NCBI GenBank assembly: GCA_024763135.1
Contig: JANTGD010000029.1
Span: 1-17,050 of the forward strand
DNA length: 17,050 nt
Source: Thiotrichales bacterium
GTDB taxonomy: Bacteria; Pseudomonadota; Gammaproteobacteria; UWMA-0217
Direction of reading: 5' to 3'
Of the stretch, positions 1 through 6,319 are shown one piece after another. A model generated the notes under the pieces. It ran no database searches. It saw only the letters and a list, made by a program, of their open reading frames with translations, and was not told the DNA's origin. Numbering within the stretch: the first letter of the stretch is position 1; the number at the start of each line of letters is the position of its first letter. Both the position numbers and the translations under genes were made by a program.

Positions 1-388
1 GTCACCTTATTGGTGATGAGAGGTTTTTCTGATTTGCCAGGTGCACCAAGAGCTTGCGTGGACTTTTGTGATCCAACTGAGGTTTTTAGGTTCAAGGACA
101 ATCTGAGCAGTTACCTCTGATTTTATCTACTTGCTGAGTAGTTACGACAAATTCATAGTAAATGCTCTGTAAGTGTCTTGGTGCGTGCTTTCGCGCCGTG
201 TCTGCGAGACGCGCAAAGGGGAAACAAGCCTGCCGGCTCGTCGGGCTGTGCCCCGGCGGGAGCATCCCAAAGCGTTCAATACGGTGTGATACGTCTTGGC
301 GAGGAACAACCATTGCTTGTGCAACCCATGCCTTGTTTTGAATGCTTTGGATTGCTCTGTATCCGTCAGAACACGCTGGTTGGGAGTA
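1..388. other. Non-coding stretch, no convincing gene
   Basis: I see no gene here. The longest open frames lack a ribosome binding site and any recognisable domain. One runs on the minus strand from 444 to 142 and takes its start from inside the neighbouring fold-back element. The stretch is rich in imperfect inverted repeats. Positions about 259-280 (gagcatcccaaagcgttcaa) pair with about 336-356 (ttgaatgctttggattgctc), roughly 18 of 22 positions matching, and the intervening sequence is also partly self-complementary. A short TCACC/GGTGA hairpin lies at the very start (2-16), followed by a T-rich stretch, and could end transcription of a gene left of the window. The region may be degraded mobile DNA, but nothing identifies a family. 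Confidence 0.5.
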
Positions 389-391
389 TTA

Positions 392-553
392 GGGAAGCTC
401 TGATCAATTCGTAACACGGCATCTTGCGGCGCAAAATCGCCCATTTCTGCGTTGCAGATCTTCGCAATAGCCAGCTATTACCTGCGATCTGCGCCTTGAA
501 CTGGACGATTTTTCAACACAATCTGCTCGCGCGAGAATTAATCAGAGCTTCTT
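392..553. mobile_element. 162-bp fold-back MITE-like element with TTA target duplication
   Basis: The ends are inverted repeats: gaagctctgatcaattc at 394-410 and gaattaatcagagcttc at 535-551, with one mismatch in 17. The inner arms are complementary about nearly the same centre (472.5): aaaatcg at 433-439 with cgatttt at 506-512, gcagatc at 454-460 with gatctgc at 486-492, and aatagc at 466-471 with gctatt at 474-479. The whole element could therefore fold into one long hairpin. TTA occurs directly outside both ends (389-391 and 554-556), as expected for a 3-bp TNA target duplication of the kind made by some IS5-family elements. It encodes no transposase, so any movement would need an enzyme supplied elsewhere. 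The IS5 link is inference from the target size. Confidence 0.72.
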
Positions 554-715
554 TTAATGTCCCGGCTCGGCGTCACACTGCTGGGTAAGGGGCCAGGGGC
601 TCTGCCGGCGAGCGCCTTGCACAGGAACTTCTGGGCGTTGTGTAAGAGGCTTTGCTATGGAATGTCTTAAAATCCGCCGGTTAGGTGCTCTATGCTACGT
701 TGAATTCGCCTCGAA
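554..715. other. Non-coding stretch between MITE and slyD-like gene
   Basis: No gene is visible. A loose hairpin can form between about 623 and 653 (gccttgcaca with tgtgtaagaggc). It lies just beyond the 3' end of the slyD-like gene on the minus strand and could help end its transcript, but no clear T-run follows. Confidence 0.35.
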
Positions 716-1246
716 TCAGGTGATGACCTTTCCGTTTTCCACTTCTTCTTCGGTGGCGGGCCGCACGCTGACAATGGTGCAATTGAAGTCCATATTCTTA
801 CCTGCCAGCGGGTGGTTTTCATCGACGGTAATTTGATTGTCATCGACCTCAACAACCGTTACAAACTTTGGACCTTGGGAGGTGGGCATTTCAAAACACA
901 TGCCGACTTTGAGTTCGTCTACGCCGGTGAACAGCGGCAGTTCATATTCTTTCAAACAGCTGGGCTCATGCTCACCAAATGCTTGTTCCGAGGTGTAGTG
1001 CGCGCTGACTTTGTCTCCTGCATAGTGACCCTCCAGGGTTTCCTGAAAGCATGCCGGAAGCATGGGGCTTCCGTGTAGATAGGCAAACACGCCTCGTTCC
1101 ATGGTGGTATCAAGCAGGGTCCCGTTTTCGTCTGTCAATGTGTAGTCGAGGGTGATGACATGATCCTGCTGCACAGGAAAACGGGGTGTTTTGAGTTCAG
1201 GTTCTTCCTTGTGTGAGGCGAAAAAGCCTTTCCGACGTCTGCTCAT
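716..1246 (-). CDS. FKBP-type peptidyl-prolyl cis-trans isomerase, SlyD-like
   Basis: Predicted to catalyse cis-trans isomerisation of Xaa-Pro bonds during protein folding in the cytoplasm. The 176-residue product has the SlyD-type layout. A short FKBP half begins at HVITLDYTLTDENG (about residue 29). An inserted flap region follows. The second FKBP half carries VDENHPLAGKNMDFNCTIVSV, matching the conserved DxNHPLAGK motif of SlyD proteins. The His/Cys-rich metal-binding tail of E. coli SlyD is absent; the protein ends in EEEVENGKVIT. It also has a basic N-terminal extension of about 28 residues (MSRRRKGFF) ahead of the domain. The ATG at 1246 is the only good start, although its ribosome binding site is weak. 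The gene stands alone, about 316 bp upstream of ibaG on the same strand. The family assignment is solid; the substrate is unknown. Confidence 0.88.
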   Translation of the reverse strand: MSRRRKGFFASHKEEPELKTPRFPVQQDHVITLDYTLTDENGTLLDTTMERGVFAYLHGSPMLPACFQETLEGHYAGDKVSAHYTSEQAFGEHEPSCLKEYELPLFTGVDELKVGMCFEMPTSQGPKFVTVVEVDDNQITVDENHPLAGKNMDFNCTIVSVRPATEEEVENGKVIT

Positions 1247-1562
1247 AGTCTCAATTGCCTTGCAGTGATTACGTGGTCGAGCGATGTTAAACCGATTAGC
1301 CCATTCATGTTTTGAAACACATCATGATTTGTTGGGATCAATTGCAGCAGTCTGTCACTGTGCTCTGATTTACGTGACGACTTAGCGAGCGGCCAAAAAG
1401 CTAGTCACCGTCTCAGTACCTTAGGGTGTGACAATTAGCGAAGAAGAAGGTTTCCCGCTAAGCGTTTCGCTACCGCTTTGAATCTCTGTATTCCTCGCCA
1501 CCATTATCGGAGTCGTGCGCAAACGGAGCGTGCCGCAACTGAGCGTGAGTGTTTGTGCTGCC
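1247..1562. other. Intergenic region between ibaG and the slyD-like gene
   Basis: This 316-bp gap lies between two minus-strand genes. It should hold the slyD-like promoter near 1250-1330, but no convincing -35/-10 pair stands out. I found no tRNA, structured RNA or open frame worth calling. Confidence 0.4.
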
Positions 1563-1808
1563 TTAACTGTTGCTGAGTTGGGACCATTGCTCGGGTGTAT
1601 AGGCTTTGATGGTCAACGCGTGGATTTCTCCCGATTGAATATAGTCATTGAGAATACCGTAAATCAGCTGATGTTGGCGTACCATGGATAGTCCCTCGAA
1701 GGCGTCGCTAACGACGGTGGCTTCGAACTGACTTTCTTCACCGGTGACTTGGGCTTGGCTGTTGTTGAGATGGGTCTCGATCAAAGACTTGATATCCGCG
1801 GGTGTCAT
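1563..1808 (-). CDS. ibaG: BolA family protein, IbaG type
   Basis: A small BolA-like protein of 81 residues. BolA/IbaG proteins partner with monothiol glutaredoxins and take part in Fe-S cluster handling and acid or stress responses; this is family knowledge, not shown here. The sequence contains the BolA fold signature: the VVSDAFEGLSMVRQHQLIYG stretch, with conserved RxxxxxxxY around the helix, followed by IHALTIKAYTPEQW. That last segment closely matches E. coli IbaG (IHAVSIKAYTPAEW), favouring IbaG over BolA proper. I chose the ATG at 1808 (MTPADIKS), preceded by GAGG. An upstream TTG at 1862 is in frame and would add 18 residues, but family members begin near the chosen start. The residue equivalent to the BolA Cys is not obvious. 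Confidence 0.88.
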   Translation of the reverse strand: MTPADIKSLIETHLNNSQAQVTGEESQFEATVVSDAFEGLSMVRQHQLIYGILNDYIQSGEIHALTIKAYTPEQWSQLSNS

Positions 1809-2087
1809 GGAAGCAAGTACCTCTTCATTGGTTAGGAATGGGTGTGGCGAAATCGAGGGCAAGGATAGGGGCGAACGAGCTGAATTTCCATAAAACCTTC
1901 ATCGCACCTCGAAACCAGGCAGAACGATTTAGCCTCACCATCCGATCGCCTGAGTCTGCATGCTTGTCGAGTTCTTTCGGAACCGATTGCGTACGCGCAC
2001 TTTACTGCGCGGAAGCATGCTTTGATCGTGGCCAAAACCCAAGCAAACGCAAATCTGAGAACCCTGAAATTTTAAACCAGCCCGCAT
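1809..2087. other. Intergenic region upstream of ibaG
   Basis: A 279-bp gap with no supportable gene. It must contain the ibaG promoter on the minus strand if ibaG is transcribed separately from the gene at 2088-2570. No clear promoter or terminator motif can be picked by eye. Confidence 0.35.
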
Positions 2088-2570
2088 TCACCACCAGTCC
2101 TTATCCCAGCGCTCCGGGTTGGCCCAATTGCTGGGGTTGAACCAGTCCGGCGTCTTTTTGTAATCGTAGAGATCGAAATGGAATAGGCGCCAGTCCTCTG
2201 CGGAGGGATAGCGCTTCAAACTACGAAATCCCAGCGATAGCATTTCATCCAGGGTCCAGGCTGTCTGAGTCGTTAAAGGTAATAGAACCTGTACGACCTC
2301 AGCATATTGGTCCCTTAAGCTGGCCAGCAGCGCGCGACCTTGTTCTGCGGGCAGTTGCTCCAAGGTTGCCTGGACATAGGCATAGCGAGCAGGTTGTGCC
2401 ACAGGGTGTGGGTCAAATGGCGGTGTCCACACGGTCCAATCGAGGTGGGTCGCCTGTGTTGTCAGCGCTTGGCTATGCGGATCGACTGCGATCGCTGTTC
2501 CCTTGGATAATGCCTGTATATAGCTGCGCAAGTCTGTGAGGGCTGCCTCTGGAGCGCTAAACTTGGACAT
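2088..2570 (-). CDS. Uncharacterised Trp-rich-tailed protein, coupled to amrS
   Basis: I cannot assign a function. The 160-residue product is soluble, with no signal peptide or membrane segment. Its middle (RYAYVQATLEQLPAEQGRALLASLRDQYAEVVQVLLP) looks helical. The C-terminal tail is striking: FDLYDYKKTPDWFNPSNWANPERWDKDWW is packed with Trp and Tyr. A tail of this type recalls the C-terminus of gammaproteobacterial proteins filed as DUF6231, but this is memory and unconfirmed. The chosen ATG (2570) lies 8 bp after the amrS stop, so the two genes are very probably co-transcribed. An in-frame ATG at 2618 would overlap amrS by 40 bp. The ribosome binding site at either start is weak, which fits translational coupling. 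The location suggests a possible accessory role to the AmmeMemoRadiSam proteins, but many operon partners are unrelated. Confidence 0.75.
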   Translation of the reverse strand: MSKFSAPEAALTDLRSYIQALSKGTAIAVDPHSQALTTQATHLDWTVWTPPFDPHPVAQPARYAYVQATLEQLPAEQGRALLASLRDQYAEVVQVLLPLTTQTAWTLDEMLSLGFRSLKRYPSAEDWRLFHFDLYDYKKTPDWFNPSNWANPERWDKDWW

Positions 2571-2578
2571 GGTGCTAC

Positions 2579-3661
2579 TCAGCGTGACAGGCGAATTGGC
2601 TGCCGTCGGGCGCCCCATGTACCCGGCTGCGCTTCAAAGACACCAGCGCATTGGGTGCCGCATTTTGGGCAGGTGCCCTCGGCGGTGAGATTCCATTCAG
2701 TGATTTCGTACCAGTCCCGGCCGATTAACCGTGTCCCGCACTGATGGCAGTAGGTGCTACCCCCATCCTCATCGTGGACGTTCCCAGTATAGGAATAATG
2801 GAGACCGTTTTGCTGTGCAATGGCGCGTGCCCGGGAAAGGGTCGCCGGCGGGGTGGGAGGGACATCGCGCATTTTCCAATCTGGATGGAATGCGGAAAAA
2901 TGCAGTGGTACCTCAGGTCCCAGCTTTTCCGCCACCCATTGGGTGAGCGCGTGGAGTTCTTTGTCCGAATCGTTGTATCCCGGAATCAGTAAAGTCGTCA
3001 ATTCCAACCAAGTGTCCGTTTCGTGATGAATATACTGTAGGGTGTCGAGCACAGGTTGCAGATGCCCTCCGGTGATTTTCCAGTAGAAATCCTCGGAAAA
3101 TGATTTCAAGTCGACATTGGCGGCATCCATATGCTTAAAAAATTCTTTGCGTGGTGCTTCGCAAATATAGCCGGCAGTGACGGCAACAGATTTAATGCCC
3201 TTTTCCCGACAGGCAATCGCGGTATCGATTGCGTACTCCATGAAAATAACCGGATCGTTATAGGTATAAGCAACGCTGCGACAATTCGTCTGGCTGGCGA
3301 CTTCGGCCAATGTCTCGGGCGAGGCCGCATCGAGTAGGGTATCGGTTTCGTGCGATTTACTGATATCCCAGTTTTGGCAGTATTTACAGGCGAGATTACA
3401 GCCCGCTGTACCAAAGGACAAAACAGGGGTACCTGGAAGGAAATGATTGAGTGGCTTCTTCTCGATAGGATCGATGCAAAATCCGCTGGAACGACCATAA
3501 GACGTCAACACGACTTGGTTGTCGATATTTTCGCGGATGAAACACATACCACGCTGCCCTTCCTTGAGTTTGCAGTGACGAGGACAAAGATCGCATTGGA
3601 CGCGACCATCATCGAGTTGGTGCCAGTATTGAGTGGGAAATCTGCTTTCTGGGACTGTCAT
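2579..3661 (-). CDS. amrS: AmmeMemoRadiSam system radical SAM enzyme
   Basis: A 360-residue radical SAM protein of the type once annotated as pyruvate formate-lyase activating enzyme. It should bind a [4Fe-4S] cluster and cleave S-adenosylmethionine to a 5'-deoxyadenosyl radical; the substrate is unknown. Visible features are an N-terminal cysteine cluster (CDLCPRHC, residues 23-30, plus C40), the radical SAM motif CNLACKYC with C88, C92 and C95, and GTAGCNL before it. A C-terminal zinc-ribbon-like part has CHQCG and CPKCGTQC near residues 306-340. The start ATG at 3661 has no clear ribosome binding site; an AT-rich tract (TATAAATTT) abuts it, so a very short leader is possible. It is divergent from amrB and amrA, which encode the two other proteins that define this gene set, and is followed by an uncharacterised gene 8 bp downstream. 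Confidence 0.93.
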   Translation of the reverse strand: MTVPESRFPTQYWHQLDDGRVQCDLCPRHCKLKEGQRGMCFIRENIDNQVVLTSYGRSSGFCIDPIEKKPLNHFLPGTPVLSFGTAGCNLACKYCQNWDISKSHETDTLLDAASPETLAEVASQTNCRSVAYTYNDPVIFMEYAIDTAIACREKGIKSVAVTAGYICEAPRKEFFKHMDAANVDLKSFSEDFYWKITGGHLQPVLDTLQYIHHETDTWLELTTLLIPGYNDSDKELHALTQWVAEKLGPEVPLHFSAFHPDWKMRDVPPTPPATLSRARAIAQQNGLHYSYTGNVHDEDGGSTYCHQCGTRLIGRDWYEITEWNLTAEGTCPKCGTQCAGVFEAQPGTWGARRQPIRLSR

Positions 3662-3960
3662 AAATTTATAGGTATTACATTAAATGGATGGACTCCCAAT
3701 GTAAGTAGTATCGGAAGGCGCAAGATTCAAGGTGCAGGAGTGAGGGCGACACAAGGAACTGGCCAAGCCTTGCCCGCAATGGCCTTGAAATCGACCGCAC
3801 AACAACCCAGTTACTTAGACAACACAACACAGAAGCGCACGAAGAGACGTCGTTGTATCTGAATGAGCACGAAAGTAAAGCTGTAATCAGCCAAAAGAAG
3901 CGTGTGCTAAGTCATCATACGAAAAGAAATAGAGGGTCAATGATAGGAGGTATTTGGAAT
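3662..3960. promoter_or_regulatory. Divergent intergenic region between amrS and amrB
   Basis: This 299-bp gap separates the divergent halves of the AmmeMemoRadiSam locus and should hold both promoters. An AT-rich tract (taaatttataggtatt, 3661-3676) sits directly upstream of the amrS start. On the plus side a strong ribosome binding site AGGAGG (3945-3950) precedes the TTG at 3961. No operator-like inverted repeat was recognised. Confidence 0.4.
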
Positions 3961-4779
3961 TTGAAACTCAAAGAAAGACCAGCCGCTGTTGCCGGGATGT
4001 TTTACCCCGACGATCCACAGGATCTGCAGCGCATGGTGGTGCAGTTCTTGGACGAGGGTCAGAATACGTACCCTGCGCCAAAAGCCATGATCGTTCCGCA
4101 TGCAGGTTATATCTATTCGGGACCGGTAGCAGCCTCAGCCTATGCCAGTCTCTTAAACCGGGAGCATCCGATTAAACGGGTGGTGCTGTTAGGGCCTGAT
4201 CATCGGGTCGGGTTTCGCGGAATAGCAACTACCACAGCCGATTATTTTGTGACGCCGCTTGGACGTGTTCCTATCGACCGTGACATGGTGCAGAAGCTTA
4301 ACGAACTGCCAGGCGTTTTCGCCTTTGATCAAGCGCATGCACAGGAACATTCATTGGAGGTGCATCTCCCATTTTTGCAGCTGACGGTGGGTGATTTTGA
4401 GTTGGTACCGTTGGTCGTTGGGAGTGCGCGGATTGAGGATGTCGCGAATGTGATCCGCACTGCCTGGGATGGGGAGGAAACCTTGATACTCGTCAGCTCC
4501 GATCTGAGCCACTATCACAGTTATGATGAGGCCAAGCAGCTGGACCGGGCAACAACGGCAGCGATTGAGCAACTCGATGGGCATCATCTCACCGGTCATG
4601 ATGCCTGCGGATATATCCCGGTGCGTGCGCTGCTCGAGGTCGCACGTGAAAAACACTTGCACGAGAAGACTGTGGATCTGCGCAACTCAGGCGACACAGC
4701 AGGACCTCGCGACCAAGTTGTTGGCTATGGAGCTTATCTATTCTATGCTGAACCAGAACAACAGAAAAACGCTGCTTAA
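3961..4779 (+). CDS. amrB: AmmeMemoRadiSam system protein B (MEMO family)
   Basis: A 272-residue MEMO-family protein, related to human MEMO1 and to class III extradiol dioxygenases. Family members bind a metal, and human MEMO1 uses His49, His81 and Cys244. Equivalent positions look intact: H47 in VPHAGYIYSGP, H81 in LLGPDHRVGF, and a Cys in HDACGYIPVRALL. SSDLSHYH is also conserved. I chose TTG at 3961 because it gives the usual family N-terminus (KERPAAVAGMFYP) and lies 10 bp after AGGAGG. An in-frame ATG at 3940 would add seven residues but places its own GAGGG too close, and a more distant start at 3853 adds 36 non-conserved residues. The 3' end overlaps amrA by 35 bp, so the two are translationally coupled. 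The catalytic role of bacterial AmrB is unknown. Confidence 0.92.
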   Translation: MKLKERPAAVAGMFYPDDPQDLQRMVVQFLDEGQNTYPAPKAMIVPHAGYIYSGPVAASAYASLLNREHPIKRVVLLGPDHRVGFRGIATTTADYFVTPLGRVPIDRDMVQKLNELPGVFAFDQAHAQEHSLEVHLPFLQLTVGDFELVPLVVGSARIEDVANVIRTAWDGEETLILVSSDLSHYHSYDEAKQLDRATTAAIEQLDGHHLTGHDACGYIPVRALLEVAREKHLHEKTVDLRNSGDTAGPRDQVVGYGAYLFYAEPEQQKNAA

Positions 4780-5326
4780 CATTGCGCGCCGATCGATTGA
4801 ATATGGGCTCGACCAAGGTCAGCCATTACCGGTCGATCCGTCTGACTATCCACCTGAGTTGCAGGCGTTGGGGGCGAGCTTCGTCACCTTAAAAAAACAC
4901 GGTGAATTGCGTGGCTGTATCGGCATACTTGAGGCAGTCGATCCGCTGGTCGTAGATGTGGCAAAGCATGCTTTTGCGGCCGCTTTTCTGGATAACCGCT
5001 TTGCCCCAGTGCGTGCGGAAGAGTTGCCTGACATTACGCTCAGCATCTCTGTACTGGGAGAGCCCGAGCCAATTTATTTTTATGATGAAGCGGACTTGCT
5101 TCGTCAACTCAGGCCGAATGTTGATGGTCTGATCTTGGAGGAAGGGGGGCGTCGTGCAACCTTTCTGCCGAGCGTATGGGAACAATTGCCCAACCCGCGG
5201 GAGTTTGTTCGACACCTCAAACGCAAGGCCGGATTGCCGGATGACTATTGGTCGGATCAGATCCGCTTCTATCGGTATGGTAGCGAATCCTTCGGCGAAG
5301 ACGATGTTGACGCCACACCGGAGTAA
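4745..5326 (+). CDS. amrA: AmmeMemoRadiSam system protein A (AMMECR1 domain)
   Basis: A 193-residue AMMECR1-domain protein. The family is widespread in archaea, bacteria and eukaryotes, and its biochemical function is not established. The hallmark motif LRGCIGILEAVDPL is present near residue 50, followed by AAFLDNRFAPVRAEELPDITLSISVLGEPEPI and the GLILEEGGRRATFLPSVWEQLPNPREFVRHLKRKAGLP block typical of the C-terminal half. I chose ATG 4745 (MLNQNNRKTLLNIARRSIEYGL), which gives the usual helical N-terminus and has GGAG 12 bp upstream. ATG 4727 is six codons earlier and possible. Longer extensions would lie inside amrB and are not conserved. It overlaps amrB by 35 bp and converges on the pfkB-type gene with a 43-bp gap. 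Confidence 0.93.
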   Translation: MLNQNNRKTLLNIARRSIEYGLDQGQPLPVDPSDYPPELQALGASFVTLKKHGELRGCIGILEAVDPLVVDVAKHAFAAAFLDNRFAPVRAEELPDITLSISVLGEPEPIYFYDEADLLRQLRPNVDGLILEEGGRRATFLPSVWEQLPNPREFVRHLKRKAGLPDDYWSDQIRFYRYGSESFGEDDVDATPE

Positions 5327-5369
5327 TCCCGCCACGAATTATCAATACGCATGTGGCTTCAGCAGACTG

Positions 5370-6317
5370 TCAGATATCCAACTTGGTGAGTTCTATTTGG
5401 GCCTGGATACCTGGCAAGTCGTCGGGTACGAACAGCGCGGTACCGCTGGTAGTCACGGTGGCAGTGCCGCACGCGACACCAAAAGCCAGGGCCTCTGAGA
5501 TTGGTTTGTCTTCCGCGAACATTGCGACCAATCCCGCGACCATGGCATCGCCCACACCCGTGGTACAACGCACCCTTACTTTAGGGGCGGATGCGTAGAA
5601 CGTCGCTTCGCTATTGAGAATGATCGCGCCTTCACCCCCCATGGAAACACACACGATTTCAACCCCTTTTTCTTGTAGTTTGCGTGCTTCCAGCGCAATC
5701 GATTCAATGGAATTGAGCGATTTGCCACACAGCAGTTCAAGTTCGTAATGATTGGGTTTGATCAAAAAAGGTTTGGTCTCGATGGCGCTGAGCAACATAT
5801 CGCCATGTGAGTCGACGACGGCTCGTGCGCCTGCTTGATGCAAGCGCTCACAAAGCTGCGCATAAATGTTTTCGGGGACACCTGCGGTAATGGAGCCTGT
5901 CATGACGCCGATTCCCTGCGCGGCATGACGAATAAAAATATCGGTAATTTGAGTCAGGGCTTCTTCGGTGACCTGGGGGCCTACGCCACCCACTTTGTAT
6001 TCCTGGGGTGGACGCCGTTGTTGGATGGTGCAGTTTATCCGCGTATCGCCGGGCACCTCTACGAAATCCGGATCGACTTTCCGATTTTGCAGAAGCCCTA
6101 AGAGAAAGCCACCCGTTTCACCTGCCAGAATGCAGCAAGCATGCACATCGCGATCGAGTTTTTGCAGTGATCTGGCGACGTTAATGCCATTCCCTCCTGG
6201 GTCGAAACGTGAACCATTCGAGGGGGTTTTGGTTTCGGCGACCAAGGTCTTGGTCTCGTAGCTGACATCAATGGCGGGATTCAGAGTCAGAGTGGCGATT
6301 GGGCGCTGTGTGGTCAT
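5370..6317 (-). CDS. pfkB: PfkB-family sugar-phosphate kinase, probable 6-phosphofructokinase II or 1-phosphofructokinase
   Basis: A 315-residue ribokinase-fold kinase predicted to phosphorylate a hexose phosphate with ATP in the cytoplasm. The N-terminus TLTLNPAIDVSYE and the glycine motif DPGGNGINVAR (about residues 38-48) match E. coli PfkB and FruK. The catalytic segment is CTTGVGDAMVAGLV near residue 255, containing the anion-hole GxGD and the general-base Asp; GVGD replaces the more usual GAGD. KPNHYELELL is the family's KPN motif. The ATG at 6317 is preferred over a longer frame (to 6449), whose extra residues lie inside gpmI. It starts 2 bp after the gpmI stop, so the two form one operon. 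Pairing with a glycolytic mutase favours fructose-6-phosphate as substrate, but FruK-type activity cannot be excluded. Confidence 0.87.
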   Translation of the reverse strand: MTTQRPIATLTLNPAIDVSYETKTLVAETKTPSNGSRFDPGGNGINVARSLQKLDRDVHACCILAGETGGFLLGLLQNRKVDPDFVEVPGDTRINCTIQQRRPPQEYKVGGVGPQVTEEALTQITDIFIRHAAQGIGVMTGSITAGVPENIYAQLCERLHQAGARAVVDSHGDMLLSAIETKPFLIKPNHYELELLCGKSLNSIESIALEARKLQEKGVEIVCVSMGGEGAIILNSEATFYASAPKVRVRCTTGVGDAMVAGLVAMFAEDKPISEALAFGVACGTATVTTSGTALFVPDDLPGIQAQIELTKLDI

Positions 6318-6319
6318 AA

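Noticed and set aside
142..444. Minus-strand open frame of 100 codons
   Set aside because: It starts inside the MITE, has no ribosome binding site or recognisable domain, and competes with an equally long frame on the other strand. Most likely chance.
4523..4744. N-terminal extension of amrA
   Set aside because: These codons lie in another frame of amrB and do not resemble AMMECR1 proteins.
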